Below are positions 15,279-22,218 of a stretch of DNA of 22,218 bases, piece after piece. The stretch covers positions 1 to 22,218 of the forward strand of contig CAKKRO010000107.1 in the NCBI GenBank assembly GCA_919902625.1, given 5' to 3'. The notes below the pieces were generated by a model. That model was not told the DNA's origin, did no database searches, and saw nothing but the letters and a program-made list of their open reading frames with translations. Positions within the stretch are counted from its first letter, which is position 1, and each line of letters begins with the position of its first letter. Source of the DNA: Nitrosomonadaceae bacterium (GTDB lineage Bacteria; Pseudomonadota; Gammaproteobacteria; Burkholderiales; Nitrosomonadaceae). The translations under genes were made by a program, and so were the position numbers.

Positions 15279-15892
15279 AATTGTTTAACTCCTTGCATGA
15301 AAGCAAAAATTTTTTTCTCATCTTTAATACCTTTCGAAACTTCCACGCCACTCGAAACATCAACCGCCCATGGTTGAATTTGTTGAATTGCCATGGCCAC
15401 ATTACTTGAATTCAAGCCACCTGAAAGAATCAATGGCATTGGCAAATGCTGAGGGATAAGGCTCCAGTCAAAAGCATGTCCCGTTCCCCCAGGCATATCG
15501 GTTGTATAAGTATCAAGCAGCAATCCTTTCGCAGTATTATAGCGCTCGGCACATTGTAACAAATCTGTGTCTTGTTTGACTCTAATTGCTTTGATATAAG
15601 GCTGTGAAAATTGGTTGCAAAATTCCGGTGTTTCATCCCCATGAAATTGGAGTAGATTTAATTTGGCAACTTTGGCTGTTTCTTCAACCCAATCAAACTC
15701 TGGATCAACATAAACACCTACAGTACAAACAAAAGGGGGAATGTGCGCAGCAATCTGGCGCGCCATCAATGGATTAATATAACGTGCACTTTTACGCCAG
15801 AAAACAAAACCAATTGCATCAACACCAAGTTGAACAGCAATCGTTGCATCCTCACTGCGAGTTATTCCACATACTTTTACACGGACTGGCAT
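15275..15892 (-). CDS. trpF: Phosphoribosylanthranilate isomerase
   Basis: TrpF performs the Amadori rearrangement of phosphoribosylanthranilate in tryptophan synthesis. The 205-residue single-domain protein, not fused to trpC as in E. coli, has the general base Cys8 in VKVCGITR and the general acid Asp127 in LLLDTYTT. QFHGDE lies at 82-87, and the phosphate-binding LSGGLNSSNV and DVSSGVE motifs are near the end. ATG 15892 starts only five bases after the truA stop, and its stop overlaps the trpB start. The other trp genes (trpE, trpG, trpD, trpC) are not here, as is common in betaproteobacteria, where they form a separate cluster. Confidence 0.96.
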   Translation of the reverse strand: MPVRVKVCGITRSEDATIAVQLGVDAIGFVFWRKSARYINPLMARQIAAHIPPFVCTVGVYVDPEFDWVEETAKVAKLNLLQFHGDETPEFCNQFSQPYIKAIRVKQDTDLLQCAERYNTAKGLLLDTYTTDMPGGTGHAFDWSLIPQHLPMPLILSGGLNSSNVAMAIQQIQPWAVDVSSGVEVSKGIKDEKKIFAFMQGVKQL

Positions 15893-15897
15893 AAAAA

Positions 15898-16716
15898 TTA
15901 AAACTCTTTTGTTATGTGGTTATTGGTTGTGAATAAAATTGGAATAACAGGCACTTCAGTCAATTTCGGCATACGCCAATCGGGATCATACATGACGCCC
16001 GCCAAATATAAACCCGCCGGTGAGAAAGTTGGCGCTGCGTATGTTCGATTACAACTTTCCAGCAACTCATGCATCCAATCGGGAGAATACTTTCCTTTGC
16101 CAATATAAACAAGGCAACCAATTATATTTCTTACCATGTGTTGCAAGAATGCATTGGCACGCAGGTCAAAAATCACCAAATTCCCTTGGCGTGTGATATT
16201 TAATTGGGTGATTGTCCGTATGGGGGATTTTGCTTGACACTCGGCTGCCCGGAAAGATGAAAAATCATGCTCACCTATTAAGATGTTGCCTGCAATTTGC
16301 ATTTTCTCCAGATCAAGAGGCTGATGAAACCAACCTACTTTCTTAGAATGCATTCCTGACCGGACCGATTGATTCAATAATAAATAGAGGTAACGCCGTT
16401 CAAGCGCACTATATCTTGCATGAAATTTGTCGGTTGTTTCAGCAGCCCACAGTATTGCAATATCTTTAGGCAGTAACGCATTCACACCACGCACCCATGC
16501 ATTGATCGGGCGTTGCGCAAAGGTATCAAAATGCACTACCTGATAAAATGCATGAACCCCCGTATCGGTGCGCCCAGCCGTGACTACACGAATCTCTTCT
16601 TTTGCTATCGTGGATAAGGCTATTTCAAGCACATCTTGAATTGAACAACCATTGGATTGACTCTGCCATCCACAATAACGACTGCCATCATATTCTAGAA
16701 CAAGGATTATTCGCAC
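15898..16716 (-). CDS. truA: tRNA pseudouridine(38-40) synthase
   Basis: TruA converts uridines 38-40 of the tRNA anticodon arm to pseudouridine. The 272-residue protein has the catalytic Asp51 in AGRTDTGVHA, the RRYLYLL segment, and the FLQHMVRNIIGCLVYIGKGK motif. It starts at GTG 16716, reading M(GTG)RIILVLEYDG; a Shine-Dalgarno is weak. It sits 65 bp after fimV and five bases before trpF. The fimV-truA-trpF order is typical of betaproteobacteria and of Pseudomonas. Confidence 0.96.
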   Translation of the reverse strand: MRIILVLEYDGSRYCGWQSQSNGCSIQDVLEIALSTIAKEEIRVVTAGRTDTGVHAFYQVVHFDTFAQRPINAWVRGVNALLPKDIAILWAAETTDKFHARYSALERRYLYLLLNQSVRSGMHSKKVGWFHQPLDLEKMQIAGNILIGEHDFSSFRAAECQAKSPIRTITQLNITRQGNLVIFDLRANAFLQHMVRNIIGCLVYIGKGKYSPDWMHELLESCNRTYAAPTFSPAGLYLAGVMYDPDWRMPKLTEVPVIPILFTTNNHITKEF

Positions 16717-16781
16717 AAATAAAAATCTGCTATTTCAGATTATTGAGTGCAAGATTTCGCTGTGTCATAAATAGTAAGTCA

Positions 16782-19262
16782 CTATAGACTCTTCAGTAAT
16801 TTCTTTGCAGCTTTCTTTTGTTTCGCATCACCATCGCGAATAACCTCTTCAAGCATTTCTTTGGCGCCTTCTTTATCATCCATCTCTTGATAAGCTTTTG
16901 CTAAATCCAGTTTGGTTTCGATTTCCTGCCAGTGCTCACTCTTATCAGTTGCACCCGGCTGTTCTTTGTTTTCATCAATCGAAGTTGAATCTTCAATATT
17001 CAAATCAATATCAGCCAATTCAAGCTCAGGTACATTCTTCGATACAAATTCTGATTTTGCTGTATCCGGCATAGCCTCTTGCGGTCGATCAAGCTCCAAA
17101 GATGGATCATTGATTTCGGGAATTTCAATTTTATTTAAGGGTTCTTCTTCCGCTAAATCAATCGCTGAATCCGTAAATTCAAACTCTATTCCATCACTAT
17201 TATCTTCATTTTTCTCTGTAACCCTATCTTCAGTATTTGAAGAATCTACTGGCTGCTCCGAGTTTTCAAAATTGATTTCTAATTCGTAATCCGCGGTATT
17301 GGCAGCTTCTTGTATCTCCGCAGTGTTATCAGGTAATTCCATGTGCCCTTCAGTAACATTATCCGCAGTGAGTGTTTGTTCCAGCGTTAAATTCTGCTTA
17401 AATTCATCTGCTTCGTCACTTAAATCAAATTCAATCTTATCCGCAAAATCTGAAGAATCGTTATCCGTTATGGAGTTAATTGATTGTTCATCAGGGTCTT
17501 CTGAATCCTTCTCGAAATTCAGATCAATCGTTTGATTATTCAACTCTGAATCAGAATTATCTTTAGTATCTGACTCCTCAGTATGATCTGTGTGTTCCTC
17601 GTAATAGTCGGGATCTTTATCAAAATCCTCATCCTGTTCTTCAGCTTCAGAATATGCATTTATATTTTCATAGGTTAAATCCTCTTCCCCGGTCTCTTCT
17701 ACTACATGCTCAGTTTCAGTGACAGGTGTAGCTTGAGCGGCAACTGCCGGAGCCATCCTGGATCGCAATGCTGAAGAAAACCCAGTTTCATCGATTTCTT
17801 CTTCTTTTGATTGATTCCGGCGTTTTCTAAGAATTAGCAGAATGACTAACAATATTGAAATTAAAGCAGCACCAAGATATTCGATATTATCGAATATCTG
17901 ATCAGTTAATGATTGATCGTCAGTTTCTGGTGGTGGTAGTTTAATCTCAGCTTCTTTTATAGAAGATCCATTTGTGGCTTGAGGTATGGAAGTCTCTTGC
18001 ATTTGCAAAGAGTTTATGTCTAAACCTGCGCCTTCTTCAGTCAGTGAATCAATAACTTCCAGTGACTGTATTTCTGGTTTGATCCCAGCTTTGGAAACTG
18101 ATTCTGCTTTAACTTGTGCTTGAGCCAGTACTGAATCTTTCAATTCCAATAATTGCTTTAAATTCTCAATACTCTTCTCCAGCATGGCCACACGTTGATT
18201 AGCTTCCTGTAAAGCAAGATTTCGTGCAATGGCATCTTCTTCCATCATACGAAGACGATCCACCAAAGTAGACTCAGAAATCTGGCCTTCTTTATCAATT
18301 AACTGGGAACCACTTGATAATCTCAAAATTTCTTTTGGCGACTCATGAGCTGAAACAGTTTTCTTATCGATACTTGTCGTGATTTGACCCTGATCAGATT
18401 GGCTAATACCAGAATGGATTGCTGATTTACTGGAAATGGATGCTATTTTTCCCTGATAATTATGCCAATCTCCGACTTGCATTCTAATTTCAGCTTTTGC
18501 CGTCGATGCATCGATAGCTGCAATTTCGCTTTTCTCAGGTATTTTTAAAACTGCACCCACTTTCAACAAATTCATGTTGCTTGAAATAAACGCCTCTTGA
18601 TTGGCTCGATATAAAGCAACGAGCATCTGATTAAGATCGACCCCAGCCGGTAAAATCCGGCGTGCGATTGATGACAGGGTGTCTCCTCGATTTACCGGTC
18701 CATAGGTTTCTTTTGATCGATTAGAAGAACGGTTGATCGCTTGAGATGAGTTTCTAACTTGATTATCTTTTTGAGCATCCGATGCCCTTTCTAGGTTTTC
18801 CCTCGTGGCAACCATGATAGGAGCAGGCCTGACATTTGGCACAGTAAGATCTTGTGTATTAACTTCAGCAGGATCAAGCAAAACGGTATATTCACGTAAT
18901 AAACGCCCGGAAGCCCAATTCAATTCCATCAATATATTTAAAAATGGATCATTGACCGCTTGCGGTGACGATAGTTTTATATAGGGATTACCGTTTGTTC
19001 TCGATTCTATCGAGATTTTGAATGACGAAAAGCTAGGCTCATAATGAATGCCTGCTTGGGCAAATGCCTCTCGAGTTGCAATACTGGCTTTTAGAGATAA
19101 AATGTCATCATTGTGAGTCGTAACAATATCAATCTCAGCATTAAGTGGTTGTCCCAAAGATGAATTGAGCATCAATTTACCGAGACCTGCTGCATAAACA
19201 GTAGTAAACGGTAACATCAGAATGATTACAAACAAGCTTACTCTAAAAGAAGTTTTATACAC
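16782..19262 (-). CDS. fimV: FimV-like polar LysM membrane protein
   Basis: FimV/HubP-type proteins anchor polar organisation and, in type IV pilus bacteria, twitching and pilus assembly. The 826-residue protein shows the family order: signal peptide (1-24), N-terminal periplasmic FimV domain (25-145, beginning AGLGKLMLNSSLGQPLNAEI), LysM peptidoglycan-binding domain (187-242), coiled coil (334-385), and one membrane helix (462-479) followed by basic RKRR. A long, very acidic, Ser/Asp/Glu-rich cytoplasmic tail (about 485-775) comes next, then a TPR-like C-terminal cap (LDLAKAYQEMDDKEGAKEMLEEVI). The start is GTG 19262, with GAGGG seven bases upstream. No pilus genes are visible here; the neighbours are asd upstream and truA downstream, the usual context. 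Confidence 0.93.
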   Translation of the reverse strand: MYKTSFRVSLFVIILMLPFTTVYAAGLGKLMLNSSLGQPLNAEIDIVTTHNDDILSLKASIATREAFAQAGIHYEPSFSSFKISIESRTNGNPYIKLSSPQAVNDPFLNILMELNWASGRLLREYTVLLDPAEVNTQDLTVPNVRPAPIMVATRENLERASDAQKDNQVRNSSQAINRSSNRSKETYGPVNRGDTLSSIARRILPAGVDLNQMLVALYRANQEAFISSNMNLLKVGAVLKIPEKSEIAAIDASTAKAEIRMQVGDWHNYQGKIASISSKSAIHSGISQSDQGQITTSIDKKTVSAHESPKEILRLSSGSQLIDKEGQISESTLVDRLRMMEEDAIARNLALQEANQRVAMLEKSIENLKQLLELKDSVLAQAQVKAESVSKAGIKPEIQSLEVIDSLTEEGAGLDINSLQMQETSIPQATNGSSIKEAEIKLPPPETDDQSLTDQIFDNIEYLGAALISILLVILLILRKRRNQSKEEEIDETGFSSALRSRMAPAVAAQATPVTETEHVVEETGEEDLTYENINAYSEAEEQDEDFDKDPDYYEEHTDHTEESDTKDNSDSELNNQTIDLNFEKDSEDPDEQSINSITDNDSSDFADKIEFDLSDEADEFKQNLTLEQTLTADNVTEGHMELPDNTAEIQEAANTADYELEINFENSEQPVDSSNTEDRVTEKNEDNSDGIEFEFTDSAIDLAEEEPLNKIEIPEINDPSLELDRPQEAMPDTAKSEFVSKNVPELELADIDLNIEDSTSIDENKEQPGATDKSEHWQEIETKLDLAKAYQEMDDKEGAKEMLEEVIRDGDAKQKKAAKKLLKSL

Positions 19263-19346
19263 TGAGATACCCTCTCTAGTTCTTTGAAAATAAATAACGG
19301 AAGGCTAGCATGTAACGTAATCACATAAACTGAGATTATGCGCTGA

Positions 19347-19377
19347 ATTATAGGTTAATTCATTTTAAACAGAGCAA
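19347..19377 (-). promoter_or_regulatory. Possible promoter for fimV
   Basis: On the minus strand TTGCTC (19372-19377) and a perfect TATAAT (19347-19352) lie about 85 bp before the fimV GTG in the 163 bp asd-fimV gap. The spacer is 19 bp, longer than ideal, so strength is uncertain. Confidence 0.3.
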
Positions 19378-19425
19378 GGTTTGCAAGTAAAAGTGGTATT
19401 GGTCAATTCAGATAGTTGGTAATTT

Positions 19426-20538
19426 TTAGTGTTCGATCAGTATACGTAACATTCTACGCAGAGGCTCCGCAGCACCCCATAGCAATTGATCACCTACGGT
19501 AAAGACTGATAGGTACTCTCCCCCCATCGCCAGTTTACGCAACCGTCCGACAGGTATCGATAAAGACCCCGTTACAGCAGTGGGCGTCAATCTTGAAGTG
19601 GTCGCTTCTCTGTCATTGGGAACAATTTGCACCCAATCATTGGAACCAGCGATAACCTCTTCAATTTCATCCAGTGGCACATCTTGTTTTAGTTTAATCG
19701 TCAACGCCTGACTATGGCATCGCATAGCGCCGACGCGCACACAGATTCCATCAATAGGTATTTGTCGATTACTTCTGCCAAGGATCTTATTGGTTTCCGC
19801 CTGACCTTTCCATTCTTCACGACTCTGTCCATTGGCTACTTCTTTATCAATCCAGGGAATCAAGCTACCTGCCAATGGCACACCAAAATTTTCTGTCGGG
19901 AAATTCTTGTCGCGTAAAGTACCGGCGACCTCACGATCAATATCCAGAATATTTGAAGCGGGATTATCCAATAAGTCTTTTGCAACCCTATGGGTTTCAC
20001 CCATTTGCAGTAATAATTCACGCATATTTTTGGCTCCGGCACCCGATGCGGCCTGATAAGTCATGGCACTCATCCATTCCACCATGCCTTTTTCAAAGAG
20101 ACCACCGACCGCCATCAACATCAGGCTTACCGTGCAATTACCACCAATGTAATTTTTTACGCCATTATGTAGCGCTTGTTTGATCACGGGCATATTAACC
20201 GGATCCAGTATGATTACCGCATCATCTTCCATGCGTAATGCAGATGCCGCATCTATCCAATAACCTTGCCATCCAGATTGGCGTAATTGTTTAACGACTT
20301 GGTTAGTATAATCACCACCCTGACAGGAAATAATAATATCCATTGCTTCAAGTTGAGCGATATCAAAGGCATCCTTTAAGGGTGGAATTTCCTTACCAAT
20401 TTCAGGACCCGCGCCACCTTTCTGTGATGTTGTGAAAAAAACAGGATCTATCAGAGAAAAATCTTCTTCTTCCCGCATTCTCTGCATTAATACGGAGCCG
20501 ACCATTCCTCGCCAGCCAACAAAACCAACTTGTTTCAT
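19426..20538 (-). CDS. asd: Aspartate-semialdehyde dehydrogenase
   Basis: Asd reduces aspartyl phosphate to aspartate semialdehyde, the branch point for lysine, threonine, methionine and diaminopimelate. The 370-residue protein is the Gram-negative type. It has the NADP-binding GFVGWRGMVGSVLMQRM opening (5-21), active-site Cys135 in IGGNCTVSLML at the same number as in E. coli, AASGAGAKNM, and the His-containing VGAMRCHSQALT motif. ATG 20538 is preceded by the 158 bp leuB-asd gap. The leuB-asd-fimV order is conserved in beta- and gammaproteobacteria. Confidence 0.97.
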   Translation of the reverse strand: MKQVGFVGWRGMVGSVLMQRMREEEDFSLIDPVFFTTSQKGGAGPEIGKEIPPLKDAFDIAQLEAMDIIISCQGGDYTNQVVKQLRQSGWQGYWIDAASALRMEDDAVIILDPVNMPVIKQALHNGVKNYIGGNCTVSLMLMAVGGLFEKGMVEWMSAMTYQAASGAGAKNMRELLLQMGETHRVAKDLLDNPASNILDIDREVAGTLRDKNFPTENFGVPLAGSLIPWIDKEVANGQSREEWKGQAETNKILGRSNRQIPIDGICVRVGAMRCHSQALTIKLKQDVPLDEIEEVIAGSNDWVQIVPNDREATTSRLTPTAVTGSLSIPVGRLRKLAMGGEYLSVFTVGDQLLWGAAEPLRRMLRILIEH

Positions 20539-20665
20539 TGCTTATCTATTATCCTAAAATTGATAATCGGTTAATTAAATAAAAAACACCTTCTTAAATA
20601 CTAACTTACTTTATGAATCCATACCAAATGATTTGATGGGATAACTCCAGTGCATGTCAATTAAT

Positions 20666-20690
20666 CTCTAAATTAATTCGCCATTTAGAG
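20666..20690 (-). terminator. Inverted repeat just after leuB
   Basis: CTCTAAAT (20666-20673) and ATTTAGAG (20683-20690) form a perfect 8 bp stem with a 9-base loop, six bases past the leuB stop. On the minus strand it is followed by ATTAATT, not a long T-run. It could be a weak terminator or an RNA-stabilising hairpin between leuB and asd. Confidence 0.3.
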
Positions 20691-20696
20691 GAAATC

Positions 20697-21758
20697 TTAT
20701 AGAAATGACAGAACCGCATCACCCATCGCTCTAGTACCGACAGATTTCATACCAGGTTCATCAATATCCTTTGTCCGGAAGCCCGATGCCAGAACTTTTT
20801 TAGTAGCCCTTTCTATCCGCTGAGCGGCTTCTTCCTGATTAAAAGTGTAGCGGAGCATCATAGCCACTGAAAGTATTGTCGCAAGCGGATTAGCCAAATC
20901 TTTTCCAGCAATATCCGGGGCTGAACCATGAATCGGCTCATACAAACCTTTATTATTTTCATCCAAGGATGCAGAAGGCAGCATCCCGATAGATCCCGTT
21001 AACATCGAAGCTTCATCGGACAATATATCCCCAAACATGTTCCCGGTAACCAGCACATCAAATTGTTTTGGGTCACGAACTAATTGCATGGCTGCATTAT
21101 CGACCAACATATGTGAAAGAATCACTTGTGGATATTCTCTTGATACCTCAATCACGACATCGCGCCATAATTGGGTACATTCCAGCACATTCATTTTATC
21201 GACAGAGCACAATTTACGATTTCGTTTATTGGCGGCTTGAAAAGCTACATGGGCAATCCGTTTTATTTCCGTTTCGCTGTATCGCATTGTATTGAAGCCA
21301 ACGCGCTGCCCATCGCGCATTTCAATACCGCGGGGCTCGCCAAAATAAATATCGCCCGTAAGTTCACGCACGATCATAATATCGAGACCGGCAACCACCT
21401 CATATTTCAGACTGGAAGCGTTGGCTAATTCGGGGTAAAGTATGGCAGGCCGAAGATTAGCAAATAAATTGAGCTCCTTGCGGATTGCCAATAAGCCCCT
21501 CTCAGGACGTTGTTGACGAGGCAATGTATCGTATTGAGGGCCGCCCACAGCGCCTAACAAAATTGCATCGGCTTGACGGGCTAATTGATGGGTTGCTTCA
21601 GGGTATGGTTCTCCGGTTGCATCAACAGCACAGCCTCCAATCAATCCATATTCCAGCTCAATATCCAGGCCGCCGGTTTTTAAAGCATCCAACACACGTA
21701 CTGCTTGCGCAATGATCTCTGGCCCGATACCGTCGCCCGCTAAAACAGCAATTTTCAT
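20697..21758 (-). CDS. leuB: 3-isopropylmalate dehydrogenase
   Basis: LeuB oxidises and decarboxylates 3-isopropylmalate to 2-oxoisocaproate in leucine synthesis, using NAD and a divalent metal. The 353-residue protein has GDGIGPEI at 9-16, substrate arginines in LLAIRKELNLFANLRP, VRELTGDIYFGEPRG, the lysine in SVDKMNVLE, and metal-binding aspartates in GNMFGDILSDEASMLTGS. The NAD-site GSAPDIAGKDLANP follows. AGGA lies about four bases before ATG 21758. It follows leuD by 26 bp, so leuD and leuB are surely one operon. Confidence 0.97.
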   Translation of the reverse strand: MKIAVLAGDGIGPEIIAQAVRVLDALKTGGLDIELEYGLIGGCAVDATGEPYPEATHQLARQADAILLGAVGGPQYDTLPRQQRPERGLLAIRKELNLFANLRPAILYPELANASSLKYEVVAGLDIMIVRELTGDIYFGEPRGIEMRDGQRVGFNTMRYSETEIKRIAHVAFQAANKRNRKLCSVDKMNVLECTQLWRDVVIEVSREYPQVILSHMLVDNAAMQLVRDPKQFDVLVTGNMFGDILSDEASMLTGSIGMLPSASLDENNKGLYEPIHGSAPDIAGKDLANPLATILSVAMMLRYTFNQEEAAQRIERATKKVLASGFRTKDIDEPGMKSVGTRAMGDAVLSFL

Positions 21759-21784
21759 AATATCCTAACTTTCAGCAATTTGAT

Positions 21785-22218
21785 TCACATAAATAACCAG
21801 GGTTGTTCGTTGCGCCGTTTTTGTTCAAATTGTTTAATTTTATCGGTATGTTCCAAAGTCAATCCAATCTCATCCAATCCATTCAACAAACAGTGTTTAC
21901 GAAAAGGATCGATTTCAAAGTTAAACACTTCATTATCAGGTGTGGCAATCGTTTGTTTTTGCAAATCTACTGTAAGACTATACCCTTCAGTTAACTTTAC
22001 CCCTTCAAATAAGCGATCCGGTATTGCAGCATCCAGAACTATCGGTAGTAAGCCAATCTTGAAACAATTATTAAAAAATATATCAGCAAAACTGGGAGCG
22101 ATGATGACACGAAAACCATAATCCTGAAGCGCCCAAGGCGCATGTTCACGGCTTGATCCGCAACCAAAATTTGCACGTGCCAGTAATATCCGCGCACCTT
22201 GGTATCGCGGCTGATTCA
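21785..22218 (-). CDS. leuD: 3-isopropylmalate dehydratase small subunit (5' end outside window)
   Basis: LeuD with LeuC isomerises 2-isopropylmalate to 3-isopropylmalate. The frame is open from the window edge (first full codon at 22216) to TGA at 21785-21787, giving 143 residues of the C-terminal part. It opens NQPRYQGARILLARANFGCG, continues SSREHAPWALQDYGF and VIIAPSFADIFFNNCFKIGL, and later has FRKHCLLNGLDEIGLTLEH. These are the standard LeuD signatures. About 70 N-terminal residues are missing on the right. leuC is expected further upstream, beyond the window. Confidence 0.95.
   Translation of the reverse strand, partial: NQPRYQGARILLARANFGCGSSREHAPWALQDYGFRVIIAPSFADIFFNNCFKIGLLPIVLDAAIPDRLFEGVKLTEGYSLTVDLQKQTIATPDNEVFNFEIDPFRKHCLLNGLDEIGLTLEHTDKIKQFEQKRRNEQPWLFM

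Overview
The window looks like a chromosomal stretch of a low-GC, AT-rich betaproteobacterium. Nitrosomonadales, and Nitrosomonas in particular, is my best guess. This rests on the gene order on the minus strand (leuD-leuB-asd-fimV-truA-trpF-trpB-trpA-accD-folC-SPOR protein-cvpA-purF-metZ), which is a familiar betaproteobacterial arrangement, and on protein similarity recalled from memory. No rRNA, tRNA, CRISPR array, intact insertion sequence or prophage is visible.

Left end (1-1212): the last codons of an unidentified plus-strand gene, then about 300 bp of apparently decayed sequence, including a 31-codon minus-strand remnant. Next comes a minus-strand gene for a small multi-pass membrane protein that I cannot assign (345-737). 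A 475 bp AT-rich gap before motA carries two short perfect inverted repeats but no clear gene.

Plus-strand motility block (1213-3832): motA and motB encode the proton-driven flagellar stator. About 20 bp downstream lies a membrane-anchored SAM-dependent methyltransferase resembling the FAM173-type lysine methyltransferases. It ends 20 bp from the convergent cysS.

Middle (3853-6612): cysS (cysteinyl-tRNA synthetase, minus) diverges from two tandem cyclophilins on the plus strand. The first is exported (PpiA type) and the second is cytosolic (PpiB type). A possible 37-codon micro-ORF overlaps the ppiB stop, and a hairpin-plus-T-run terminator overlaps that micro-ORF.

Right two-thirds (6671-22218, all minus strand): a long collinear housekeeping block. 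leuD (cut by the window edge) and leuB serve leucine synthesis. asd supplies aspartate semialdehyde for lysine, threonine and methionine. fimV is a polar LysM membrane protein. truA makes tRNA pseudouridines. trpF, trpB and trpA perform the last tryptophan steps. accD is a carboxyltransferase subunit for fatty-acid synthesis, folC is folate synthase, and a SPOR-domain septal protein follows. cvpA and purF come next (purine entry step), then metZ (homocysteine synthesis). Gaps are mostly under 170 bp, and trpF/trpB overlap by four bases, so several multigene transcripts are likely.

I found no convincing new multi-gene system. The items most worth a second look are the methyltransferase beside motAB, the unassigned membrane protein, the long palindrome upstream of motA, the ppiB-coupled micro-ORF, and the tandem start-stop codons before folC.
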